53,353 nucleotides of DNA from Folioceros fuciformis (lineage: Eukaryota > Anthocerotophyta > Anthocerotopsida > Anthocerotales). The stretch lies in NCBI GenBank assembly GCA_049999805.1, contig JBNGIO010006169.1:1-53353 (forward strand), written 5' to 3'. Of the stretch, positions 43,955 to 53,353 are shown piece by piece (position 1 is the first letter of the stretch; each line of letters opens with the position of its first letter). The translations under genes were made by a program, and so were the position numbers. The notes below the pieces were generated by a model that had not been told where the DNA came from, searched no databases, and was given only the letters and a program-made list of their open reading frames with translations.

Positions 43955-45478
43955 TCAGAAACGTTTTTTCACATACGAGACTAGCCCATGGACGTTGCCC
44001 TCTACCTGGGCAGCACCAGTCCGTACTTCCAGTCTGATTTCATCACAGTACAGCTGACGGTGAGCATCCTGGACAGTCTTGATTCCCATATCCTGGAATC
44101 CTTGCTTCACTGCATGTAAAGTATAGGGTATCAATCTCATCACCGAACCCTTGTCAGCCACTGCTCCTGAAACCCCCTGGGCAACCTTTAGACGAGACTT
44201 GTCCCCAAAGTAACGAGCATCGCTCCCTTTAGCTTGAGCCTCCAAGGAGCCCATTCCCCTGTAGGCCTTGAGTCGGGCACCGTCCTGGTAGAAATACTCA
44301 CCAGGAGCTTCTTCAGTTCCCGCAAGAAAACTACCCATCATGACAGTGGAAGCCCCAAACACAAGGGCCTTCACGATGTGCCCTGAATTGGAGATGCCAC
44401 CATCGGCAATGACTGGGACTCCTGATTTGCTGGCTGCCCGTGAAGTCTTGTACACTGCTGTAGCTTGCCCCCTTCCCACTGCACACACTTCCTGAGTTGT
44501 ACAGATGGAGCCAGACCCCATGCCAACTCGGAGTCCATCAGCCCCAGCTGCAATTAGGTTTGCAGCCTGGGATGCAGTCACTACATTCCCCCCGATGACG
44601 TCGATGCCAGGATGAGCTTTCTTCACATACTTCAGCATTTCAGCCTGGTAGATGGAATCTCCTTGAGAGCTGTCCAAGATGATGACATTCACACCTGCCT
44701 CCACCAACAACTGCAGCCTTTCCTTATCAGCCTCCCTGGTCCCGATCGCCGCCCCAACCAGGAGCTTCCCATCAGCTCCCAAAGACGGGCTCCCCATCCC
44801 CGGGTTGGCCAAGCTCCTCTTCAGGTCCGTTCTACATAGCAACTCTACCACCTCCCCCTTCTCGTTCACCAGGGGTAGCAAACTCTTCTTACTCTTCACT
44901 AGGATGGCAGAAGCTTCCTCCAGCGAGCTTCCTGCAGGAGCAGTGACCAAATCCCGTGACATCACTTCGCCCAGCTCAGTAAGCCTATCGCCCACAAAAT
45001 CTGTGTCCCTGCTAGTCACGACTCCAAGCAACCTGGACCCAACATTCCCGCTCTCCGTCACCAGCACCGACGAAAAACCCCTCAACTGCTTCACCATATC
45101 CACATCCTTCACAGTATCGGAAGCCTTGAGGCAAACAGGGTCCGACACAAACCCAGCCCTCTGATTCTTCGCCCGCCTGATGAACTCCGCCTGCTCCCGA
45201 GGCAGATTGTTGTAGTGCACAAACCCGATACCTCCAGCAGCAGCCATAGCCGCTGCCATGGACCATTCCGTCACGGTGTCCATGGGCGAAGAGATGCATG
45301 GCGCCCGCAAGGAGATGTTCCTCGTCAGCTTGGAGGATAATTCCACATCGTCTGTGGGAAAATCCACGTACTTGGGGTGGAAGATCACGTCGTCGTACGT
45401 GTAAGTGAAGCCCTGATTGAAGAGGCGAGAAGCAGGGTACCCGTCGTCCTCCACGTGCACCCCGTTAGCGCCAGCCAT
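43955..45478 (-). CDS. IMPDH: Inosine-5'-monophosphate dehydrogenase
   Basis: Oxidises IMP to XMP with NAD+, the committed step of guanine nucleotide synthesis; cytosolic. One exon of 507 residues, normal for eukaryotic IMPDH. The (beta/alpha)8 barrel is split by a CBS-domain pair (about residues 110-230, with VTSRDTDF and VMSRDLVTAP). The catalytic Cys lies in the loop GSGSICTTQE. Phosphate-binding ADGGI and the flap YRGMGS are also present. The C-terminal motif is LVSYVKKRF. The ATG at 45478 fits the homology. The gene is head-to-head with NDUFAF6, with only 167 bases between the two ATGs. Confidence 0.97.
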   Translation of the reverse strand: MAGANGVHVEDDGYPASRLFNQGFTYTYDDVIFHPKYVDFPTDDVELSSKLTRNISLRAPCISSPMDTVTEWSMAAAMAAAGGIGFVHYNNLPREQAEFIRRAKNQRAGFVSDPVCLKASDTVKDVDMVKQLRGFSSVLVTESGNVGSRLLGVVTSRDTDFVGDRLTELGEVMSRDLVTAPAGSSLEEASAILVKSKKSLLPLVNEKGEVVELLCRTDLKRSLANPGMGSPSLGADGKLLVGAAIGTREADKERLQLLVEAGVNVIILDSSQGDSIYQAEMLKYVKKAHPGIDVIGGNVVTASQAANLIAAGADGLRVGMGSGSICTTQEVCAVGRGQATAVYKTSRAASKSGVPVIADGGISNSGHIVKALVFGASTVMMGSFLAGTEEAPGEYFYQDGARLKAYRGMGSLEAQAKGSDARYFGDKSRLKVAQGVSGAVADKGSVMRLIPYTLHAVKQGFQDMGIKTVQDAHRQLYCDEIRLEVRTGAAQVEGNVHGLVSYVKKRF

Positions 45479-45645
45479 GGCTGCGGGGCAGATCAGAGCA
45501 TCACTGGAACCGCTCGACGAGTTTCATACAAGCTTCCTCCACAACTCCAGTGCCCTGGGTAAAACTTCCATAGGTTTTATAATTCGTCTTTTGGATCCTT
45601 CAAGTCTTCTTTTAGAAGCAGGAGCCCGAGCTACGGGGAGCCTAC
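45479..45645. promoter_or_regulatory. Compact divergent promoter region IMPDH / NDUFAF6
   Basis: 167 bases separate two divergent start codons. Both 5' UTRs and core promoters must fit here or overlap the partner gene. No TATA box is evident by eye. Confidence 0.6.
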
Positions 45646-47589
45646 ATGAATACCGCCGTGGCAGCCAGCAACAGCAACAAACTTCGACAGGCCTTCTCCT
45701 ACTGTGTGGAACAAGTCAGGTAGCTGGATAATCTGTGTGTGACCCGACCTTCCCCGGGTTGGAATCTGAATTCTACATCTGTCAGGATTTTCATTGTGTC
45801 CGATCTTTGCTTGGTTGGAGGCTGACTGCCGGGTGGATTTGCAGAAAGTATGACTACGCCAACTATCTTTGTCTGTTGCACTTGCCACCAGAGGTTCGAT
45901 CTGCCGGGTTCGCTCTCCGGGCTTTCAATGTGGAGACTGCCAAAGTAAGTCGGCGAGCTCATCCTTTGGGGATATTCCGAAGGCTTGCTGTCGTAGGACT
46001 CAAAGCTTCGGATGTGTGTAGGTCGGTGAAGTCAGAGAGGCAAATTTGGCTCTGATACGCATGGTGTTCTGGCGTGATGCTGTCGAAGCACTGTACAAGG
46101 TGAGACTGTGGTTCTGTGTGGGTTTGGGGATGCTGAATGTATAGCTGAGCTCAACATCTGATACGAGTACATGTCGTCTTGCCAGCACAAGACTGTTGAG
46201 CATCCTGTGGTTAGGGCTCTTGATTCGGTCATCCATGACCGACGTCTTAGCAAACATTGGTTCAACCGGTTCCTGGAAGCACGGGTGAGGTTTCTTGTTG
46301 CTTATCTTTCCAGCAAATCTTGACTCTCTGTCTCTCTGTGTCTTGGACTTGCTTGAGCTGAGTGTTGTGAATGGATTGGCAGGTGAGTGATTTGGAAACT
46401 ACAGCACCCCCAAGGAACGTTGACGATATTGAGCAGTGAGTATGCTAAGCTTTGGCTTGGGTGGAACTCTTGGAGAGGACGACTATGCCACCGCCATTTG
46501 TTGCTTTGTTTTGTACTGCGGATCTGCCTTCTAGTGAAGCTGTTTTCTTTGGAACTTGGTAGGTATGCAGAAAACACAGCATCTGTACTCCTGTACCTGA
46601 CATTGGAAGCTGCTGGGATACGAACCACGGCCGCGGACCATGCTGCCTCTCACATAGGTGCGTTTCATCTCAACGTTGGGGACCATGGTGGCAGCTGCTT
46701 CTGTAGAAATCCAGGACATCCTGGAGAACTGAGATTTGAGTGTGCAATAGGTAGATTGAGTGTTCAACAAATTGATTGTATTCTACGTATGTCTTCGAAG
46801 ATGTGAGACAGAAGGACCATAGTTCGAGGTTAGGTTCACCTTCTTGTTGCTGCATGTTGCCAGGAACTGGGGATGAACAGTAATATTTGAAAGGGTTGGT
46901 GAGCAGGGAAGGCAGCAGGCCTCGCACTGCTGCTTCGTTCATTGCCATGGCACGCTGCGCGCCGACGGACCTATATTCCTACTGACGTTGCGGCCAGGGT
47001 AATCCTTTTTACCACACGAATTCTGCTGCTGGTATCTCGATCTGTGATTTGTCCATGCAAGTTCTTGCTCACCATGGGGCATGCAATATAGCATGGGTTG
47101 TCCCAGGAAGAGATATACCGTGGTCAAAATCCAGAAGCCATGGCAAATGCTGTGCATGAGGTAACCACAAGTCCGTCCCTGTGTCAAATTCTGCTGATTG
47201 ATTCATCACAAACATGTTGCCTCATTTTCGGCATCACTTTATCACCCCCCATCCTGTTTGTCTGGGCTGTTGCAGGTCGCTTCAGTTGCCAATGCCCACC
47301 TGGAAAAAGCGCGTGTTCTATCAGAAAAGCTATCTGCAGAGGCCAAAGCTGTGCTACTACCTGCGGTATTGCTCTTCTTTGCATGTGTTATCCTTAGGAT
47401 GGAGCTGCCAGGTGATATCCTCTTGAGTCCGTTGCTCCTTCGCAGGTGCCAACAGGAGTGATGCTAGACTCATTTGAGAAGGCCAATTTCAATGTGTATG
47501 ATCCTAAAGTGATCAACGGTGTCTCCGGCGTCTCACCTCTTTGGATGCAACTTCTGTTGAAGTGGAACCATTTCCGGAAAACCTACTAG
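45646..47589 (+). CDS. NDUFAF6: NDUFAF6-like complex I assembly factor (squalene/phytoene synthase fold)
   Basis: Mitochondrial factor needed early in complex I assembly; it has a prenyl-synthase fold but acts as an assembly protein. Exons: 45646-45719, 45845-45944, 46022-46099, 46186-46284, 46383-46435, 46563-46657, 46907-46998, 47092-47160, 47276-47365, 47446-47589. Phases agree, 297 residues. Matches to the family: [79 protein letters not shown] and the end [12 protein letters not shown]. The ATG is the first after an in-frame TAG. The N-terminus is short, with little room for a classical presequence. Splice sites were assigned by homology, so exons 7 and 8 carry the most uncertainty. Confidence 0.93.
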
Positions 47590-48132
47590 AGAGGCCTCAA
47601 GGTTGCAAACCTTGAGGCCTTAGTTGCTTTGCAGAGCCAGAAGCAGCAGCAGTACAAAGGATTGGACCACAGCAGATTGGTGGATGTGGTTAACATTCAC
47701 AAATTTCCTGTACGTTCATGAAGTTGGTTGCCAAGACAACGTTTGGCAGAATTCTGCCTCTTAGATCTCAATTCTTCTCCTTGGCAGCCCCTGTGTGCAA
47801 GCTTGTAAGCTGTTGGATTCCACCACCGACTTTGTTATCGCGTCAACGGAATCTCATCCACAAAAACGATTTTTCTTGGACAACATCAGTGTTTGCCTAA
47901 GGAGGTAGGGACCTCCGAGAGAAAAACTCGATATACAGCCAGCGGTCTGTTTGTTTAGAGGGAGCTATAGACTGTATGACCAGTAATAAAGAATATAGAC
48001 CTCGTTTCACACAGACACATTGCTCAGCGGGCTGCGAGCCGGATCTGAGCTCCCGGGACATTCCGTTGTGTTCATCAAGTTTGGTGTCTTGCCAGCTTGA
48101 AAGAACCGATCGACCTCGAGACGGAGGTGAAA
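47590..48132. other. Spacer between NDUFAF6 and EIPR1
   Basis: 3' UTR of NDUFAF6 and promoter and 5' UTR of EIPR1; nothing else recognised. Confidence 0.45.
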
Positions 48133-50483
48133 ATGCAAGGCTCGCACACGAGCTCTTACGGGGTGAAGTATCAGGTAAAGCCTTGTTGCTGTTGGAAAGA
48201 CTCTGGCTGAGTAGGCCTTGGAAGGCATCTTCAGGACGGATTATTGGCTGGGAATCGCAAATCGAAGGCAATGCGGCTGTGTGCGAGGATTTGCCGAGAT
48301 TTTGATGCTGAAAGAAGGTTTGCGTCGGGGCGCAGGCCAGATGTTTAGTGGCTCAGGCTGCAGAACTGCAGCGTGCACGTTTTCTCGTCGGAACGCTGAG
48401 TTTGAGGGAAGAGAATGAGGTATGGGAGATCCGAATCCAGGGTTCTGGTTGCGTTGTGTCTGGGGAATGTGTTGTTCTGACATGTTAAGCTGCAGGTGCA
48501 TTTGATAGAATTCTCTGAAAATGGAGGGGATGTCACCTGTGAGGGATTGTATTCCCACCCGCCGGAGATATGGGACCTTGCTGCCTGTCCATTCGACGCG
48601 CAGCTCTTTTCTACTGTGTATGCTTCAGGTACGGATGTGTGTCCTTGCGCCTGACAGCGCGTCCTGATACCTGTTTGCTGATCCCTGTTTTGTGGATCTG
48701 TAGCTGGGGAGTTCGGTGCAAAGGTTTGGCGGATGCCTGACCGGCAGAAGAGTGTCAGCGGGAGCTCTCCTCCGTTGCAGTCGGTAGCTGCCCTTGATGG
48801 ACACAAGTCTATCGTGAAGTGGTGAGCTGTTAAGTAGGGGTTTGCTGGCTGTCTCATTTTCTGTGCAACCCTGGACTGTTCCACTTGTGGCTGGGTAAAG
48901 GAGTACGACCAACGAGTGCTTTGGATGCAGTACATTATGGTGGCCTGCGGGAAAGCACGCACAGTTGGTGAGCATAGATGCGGAGAACTTGTATTTGTGG
49001 GATTTGGATACGGTTCGCAACGTCTCGAAGGTGAATATGCATCTGATTGTTGAAGAGGCAGTTGAGCAAGGGGGCTTGTCCTGAATTTTCAAGGTGTCAC
49101 TCGTGAGTTTCACTTGCAGCTCAGCACCCAGGCATCGGTGGGAGATCTTCAGTATATGGCTGGTGGACGCTGGGATCCACATGATGTCAACCGAGTAGCT
49201 ACTTCGTGCGAGACATCCGTTCAGTTTTGGGATCTACGCTCTATGAAGTATAGACTTCTTCTGGAAGACCTTTGAAGGGTATTGTAGCTCTCCAGTGTTT
49301 GTCAGGCTAGCACCAGACTGACATTGGTGTAGGCGGGACGGCTGGTTTTTGTTTTCTGCTCGACTGTGTGATGCTGCTAGAAGTCATGTGGGTTGGTCTT
49401 CCCTTAGCGTCATTTAAGATCTTCAGTCTTTCTCCAAATTGTTTTCCTCAAGTTGTGTTACTCGTGTTCTCACTCCTTTGACTTCATTGAGGTATTGAAA
49501 TCCGTTTCAGGCAATCAGTGAAGGTCGATCAAGCTCATGCCATTCAAGTGCGGGACATCGACTTCAGCCCGAAGAAGGCCAACATCATTGTAAGGCCTTC
49601 TTAGTGCCTTCGTAGCACACTGTAACAACTGTTTAACGCTCTTGGGACTTATTCCAGGTTACAGCTGGAGATGATTCAAAAATACGTCTTTGGGACACGA
49701 AGATGCCTGGCATGCCCTTGCAGGAGCTTCCTGGACATTCCCATTGGTTGGTGCATGAATTTAGAATGATCTTTTGCGTTGCCAACTTGATGACGCTATG
49801 TCTTGGCATCCTGTTGGCCGGCCGGACTCACAACTCTTTGGACTTGCAGGACAGTCAGAGTTCGATACAACCCCAGCTATGACGAACTTGTTCTTGTAAG
49901 AATTTAGGCTGTCATCAAAAGCTGTAGTTCCAATCTACCATATCTGACTAAGAGCGCCTCCTTCGTCTTCAGAGTGGTGGTACAGATGCAGTAGTGAACC
50001 TGTGGCAAGTGGCAAGCCCATCAGGAGACTCAAAACCCAGAAGGTAAGTGTTGCTTGTCCCTGATGTGGATCATTCTAGCCTACAACAACACTAACCTGT
50101 GCCACCGCTCTGGCACAGTCCTGTGGCATCACCGAGAGGACCTCTTGAAGCTTTGATCCGTTCCCACACTGAACATGAAGACAGTGTCTATGGTGTGTTC
50201 ACTGTCCCTGTGCCTGTACCTCCGGGCTTCTGCAGTATCATATGCTCAAGCATCTGGCATCCTCAGATTATTCTTTTTCCATGTGCATGCAGGACTGGCA
50301 TGGAGTTGTAGAGATCCGTGGGTCTTCGCTTCTATATCCTATGACGGACGAGTAAGTGATTCTCCTGCTGCACACCAGCACACAGAGCAATACCTCTAGA
50401 AAGTCTTGACCGACGAAAATGCTGTGCTGCAGGTGGTAATCGACTCGGTTCCGAACAACATCAGAAAGAAGCTGAAACGGTGA
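48133..50483 (+). CDS. EIPR1: EIPR1/TSSC1-like WD40 protein (EARP/GARP-interacting)
   Basis: WD40 protein that in animals binds the EARP and GARP tethering complexes in endosome-to-Golgi traffic. Exons: 48133-48174, 48336-48419, 48496-48628, 48704-48821, 48931-49030, 49120-49247, 49511-49589, 49658-49746, 49850-49895, 49973-50043, 50119-50192, 50293-50351, 50433-50483. All phases agree, 357 residues. Landmarks of the family follow in order: YGVKYQARC, FLVGTLSLREENEVHLI, GLYSHPPEIWDLA, KCTLWWPAGK, GGRWDPHDVNRVATSCE, FWDLRSMK, AHAIQVRDIDFSP, GDDSKIRLWD, GHSHWTVRVRYNPSYDELVL, SGGTDAVVNLW, HTEHEDSVYGLAWS and FASISYDGRVVI. No targeting signal; cytosolic or membrane-peripheral. Confidence 0.95.
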
Positions 50484-51026
50484 AACAGCAATTCGTGCTT
50501 CATTACCCCACTTTGGCCAGGTCACTTGAGAAAATAGACTAGCTTTTGATTTGGAGGACGAGGAACGGGCCAACCAACCCAGGAATGGTTGAACAAAGAA
50601 AGATCCTCATTTATGGCTTCGAAACTGCTTCCCCTCCTTTTGCTGTGTCGACGGAACGGTTTATCACTACGGTTGAAGGCAGTGTTTGACGTGACTGTCT
50701 GGTCTTAATCACAACTACGATTCGAACCATGAGATCCAGCCTGTTATCTGAGATGGCGTGACATGAGTCTGGGGAACCATTCCTGACCACTTACCCAGTT
50801 CAACTATTTTAAAACACCTTGTTCCCTAAATTTAATTCGTGAAAAGACAGGAAAAGCCAATAATTTTTCATACAGGGAAGGCAGCGAAGGAGTCCACGTC
50901 GAGTAGGCGAAGGAGAGGAGAAAAGCGAAGGCAAAGGTGGAGGAGGAAAGTGGGAGACGGAGCTACCAGAAACCAAGTGGCTGAGGGCCAAGTCCCGCAG
51001 CGACAGAAGGTGCAGCAGAAGTAGGC
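50484..51026. other. Spacer between EIPR1 and cytochrome c1
   Basis: Contains EIPR1 3' UTR and cytochrome c1 promoter. The last 130 bases are purine-rich (AGGAGAGGAGAAAAG). No gene is seen. Confidence 0.45.
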
Positions 51027-52814
51027 ATGGCGGGGCCGGTCAGAGAGGGCGCGGCCTCGGCGGGCCGAGCGCTTTCTCGGTTGCTCCGCGGGCGGATGCA
51101 GCAGCCCTCCGCCATCGCTCAGGTGAGGCTTTCTCGTCTTCGGAGCTTGCGCATCTCCTGCGCCGTCTCTAATTCATGCATTTTTCTTCACCCGGCTCGC
51201 AAGCTCTGCTCCCGGGCCGCCGGATTTGGAGCTCTGTCTGTTCTGCTTGTATGCCCTAATTCTGCGGGCGGGAGGAGAAACCGTATCCCAGATTCCTCCT
51301 AGATCTGTGGTTTGTGGCCCCGCTAGGGCTGTGGCGTTGTGGATCCTGTGCTGGTTGTGAATGTTGTGGTTTTGTGTCGTGTATGATGTTTGTGTCTGCA
51401 GTCTGCGCCTGTGGCGTCGGCGTTGGCGAGCAAGGGGCAGCAGGATGGCGGCGAATCCTGCGGTTTCAGGTCGCTCCGGGGGTTGGCGTTGGTGGGAGCC
51501 GGTGCCACGGGGTTGATTGGGCTGTCTGGATTGGCGTATGCTGACGAGGCGGAGCACGGGCTGGCGGCCCCGACTTATCCCTGGCCCCATTACGGGCTGC
51601 TCAGTTCGTATGATCACCCTTCGTAAGTGGCCTGAGCTGGGGGAATTCGGGCCTGGTTGGTGTCGTGGAGCGTAGTTTGGCAGTTGCTGAGGGTTTTGAG
51701 GTTCGGGATTTTGCAGGATCCGGCGAGGGCATCAGGTGTTTCAGTCCGTGTGTGCGTCGTGTCACAGCATGTCTCTGATCGCCTATCGGGATCTTGTGGG
51801 TGTTGCCTACACTGAGGATGAGGTGAAGGCGTTGGCTGCCGAGATCGAAGTTATGGATGGACCGAACGATGAAGGTGAAATGTATGCCCGACCGGGCAAG
51901 CTCAGTGATCGTTTTCAGCAGCCTTACCCGAATGAGCAAGCTGCTCGATTTGCAAACGGAGGTGCATATCCGCCAGATCTGAGCTTGATGACCAAGGTGG
52001 AGACGCAGACAACACCGCGTCATGTGGTTTGGCACGTCTGATTCAGGGTCTGAATGGCTCTGGCCTGTTGTTTTTTGCATCTGACCTGTCCCCTTGGTCT
52101 GGAGGCAGGCTCGTCACAATGGGGACAATTATGTGTTCTCGTTACTCACGGGCTACAGAGATCCTCCAGCTGGGGTTTCGGTAGGCCGTCCTTATCCTGG
52201 TTCCTATGTATGCACGTTTGGGATTCGCCGTATGATAAGCTATCTCAATAGTGAAAGGGGGACTGGCGGCATTCATGTTGTGGCAGGTTAGAGAGGGCTT
52301 GCACTACAATCCTTACTTCCCGGGAGGAGCTATTGCTATGCCTAAGATGCTTGTAACTGGTGGTGTTGAGTACGATGACGGCACGAAACCGTACGAATCG
52401 CAGGTGGGATACGGTCTCCTAAGTGGCCTTGCATGCAGTCTCAGTCTCGTCGACAGTCATTTCCTGACGTTTTGAACTCCCGCTCCCGTTGGTTTGCAGT
52501 TAGCGAAGGATGTCACCGAATTCTTATCATGGGCAGCTGAACCAGAAATGGAGGAGCGGAAGCTGGTGAGAATCTGTTTGACGTGGCTATTGTGCTGGTC
52601 TAGTCTACCATTCAAAGTTCAGAGTCTATTTCTTCGAACATCAGGACATCTTGATTATCTCGATTTGCAATTTTCTGATTCCCGTCTTTCGTTGCAGATG
52701 GGTATCAAGTGGATTTTCTGCTTGTCACTCATTTTGCTTCAAGCTGGTTACTTCAAAAGGTTCAAGTGGGCTCCCATTAAGTCACGGAGGCTGGTACTTG
52801 ACGTTGTGAATTAG
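51027..52814 (+). CDS. CYC1: Cytochrome c1, heme protein of the mitochondrial bc1 complex
   Basis: Complex III subunit that passes electrons from the Rieske protein to cytochrome c at the inner membrane. Exons: 51027-51122, 51402-51622, 51717-51996, 52109-52180, 52287-52403, 52500-52565, 52698-52814. Phases agree, 322 residues. The N-terminus is a bipartite presequence: a basic part ([11 protein letters not shown]) and a hydrophobic sorting helix ([20 protein letters not shown]) ahead of the mature start. The heme motif is CASCH (in [12 protein letters not shown]). The axial Met is in [10 protein letters not shown]. Other hallmarks are [30 protein letters not shown] and the C-terminal membrane anchor [19 protein letters not shown]. 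Confidence 0.97.
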
Positions 52815-53164
52815 CCAGGAACGTACCTGCCGCTCTCAAGTGATGAGATGAGGAAGTCCTGCTTTGTGTTGGGACGGCCAGCTGTCAAACCTTTCAGCGA
52901 CAGTGATCCATGGCGAAGCCCTACCAGGGACGATGCTCCGGTACTCGGATTTTTATTTGTTTTGAGAGCCGGAGTTTCGTTGAGCCAGAACTCGAATGTG
53001 CTATTGGTCTCACTCTGGAATAGTATTGGAGTCGAGATCCTATTCCGTTGTTATCGTTTCTGGAAAGATACATTAAATCAAATTTCCTTACTGGCCACAT
53101 TTACCGGTTACAGGTAGGAACGCCGTTGAGTGGAATAGGCCCGGCCTGAATTCCTGATGAGCGG
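52815..53164. other. Spacer between convergent cytochrome c1 and NPF genes
   Basis: Two 3' UTRs meet here. No gene is recognised. Confidence 0.5.
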
Positions 53165-53353
53165 TTAAATTACTTGCAGCGCAACAGATTTTGGCCATGT
53201 GTCCACATACTTATACCGATGAGCGCACAGTATGTAGAAGAGGAGATTAAGCGCGTTTACCGCCGCCAGCAGCCAGTAGAACCTGTCGAGGTGTGCTTTG
53301 TTGAGGTCGTCCTGAAGCCAGTTCGTGGATTTGGAGACAATGGAGGTAAAGCC
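53165..53353 (-). CDS. NRT1/PTR family (NPF) transporter, C-terminal fragment cut by the window edge
   Basis: Proton-coupled nitrate/peptide-type transporter of the plasma or vacuolar membrane. Only the last 62 codons are in the window, ending in TAA at 53165-53167. The visible part reads NWLQDDLNKAHLDRFYWLLA, followed by a membrane helix and a basic end (CAHRYKYVDTW). This matches the family's final extracellular loop and last helix (NLNxGHLDYFYWLLA pattern). The substrate cannot be judged from this piece. Confidence 0.85.
   Translation of the reverse strand, partial: GFTSIVSKSTNWLQDDLNKAHLDRFYWLLAAVNALNLLFYILCAHRYKYVDTWPKSVALQVI

Noticed and set aside
45417-45731. Plus-strand frame upstream of NDUFAF6
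   Set aside because: It runs in a different frame from the family-conserved exon beginning at 45646 and has no homology.

Overview
The window is nuclear DNA from a green plant. Genes are split by short GT-AG introns (mostly about 60-260 bases). The products include a PLS-type pentatricopeptide protein, a non-heme beta-carotene hydroxylase, a GH32 acid invertase with the plant 9-base mini-exon, a CYP86-clan P450 and an NPF transporter tail. The intron-poor PLS-PPR gene, short introns and dense packing suggest a seedless land plant (bryophyte or lycophyte), but that is an inference. I cannot name the species. There is one assembly gap of ten N at 3338-3347.

Layout. Positions 1-5.65 kb hold no supported gene. 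They carry simple repeats, three different short tandem arrays (2.3-2.7 kb) and a degenerate satellite (3.2-4.15 kb). On the minus strand follow a PPR gene (5.65-8.66 kb) and a 17-exon ribonucleotide reductase large subunit (10.1-14.26 kb). Next, 14.8-16.3 kb is a patchwork of decayed copies of exactly those two neighbours, introns included, in both orientations. On the plus strand come beta-carotene hydroxylase (18.2-19.8 kb), ISCA1 (20.4-21.0 kb), RACK1 (21.5-22.5 kb) and acid invertase (23.4-26.0 kb). A 7-kb stretch without a supported gene follows, with a minisatellite at 30.65-31.62 kb. Then come an intronless P450 (33.3-34.9 kb, plus), a SEN1/UPF1-like SF1 helicase (36.6-41.2 kb, minus), a small HMG-box protein (42.3-43.0 kb, plus), an intronless IMP dehydrogenase (minus), and on the plus strand NDUFAF6, EIPR1 and cytochrome c1. 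The window ends inside the 3' end of a minus-strand NPF transporter gene.

The genes are mostly housekeeping. RNR and IMPDH supply nucleotides. ISCA1, NDUFAF6 and cytochrome c1 serve mitochondrial Fe-S assembly and the respiratory chain. RACK1 sits on the ribosome, EIPR1 acts in endosomal and secretory traffic, and the hydroxylase makes xanthophylls in the plastid. They do not look like a pathway cluster.

The points most worth a second look are the PPR/RNR patchwork, the tandem 12-residue repeats near the RNR C-terminus (about one unit in the decayed copy), and the helicase, which combines a PCNA-binding (PIP-box) motif, three 67-68-residue repeats and a P-loop split over micro-exons.
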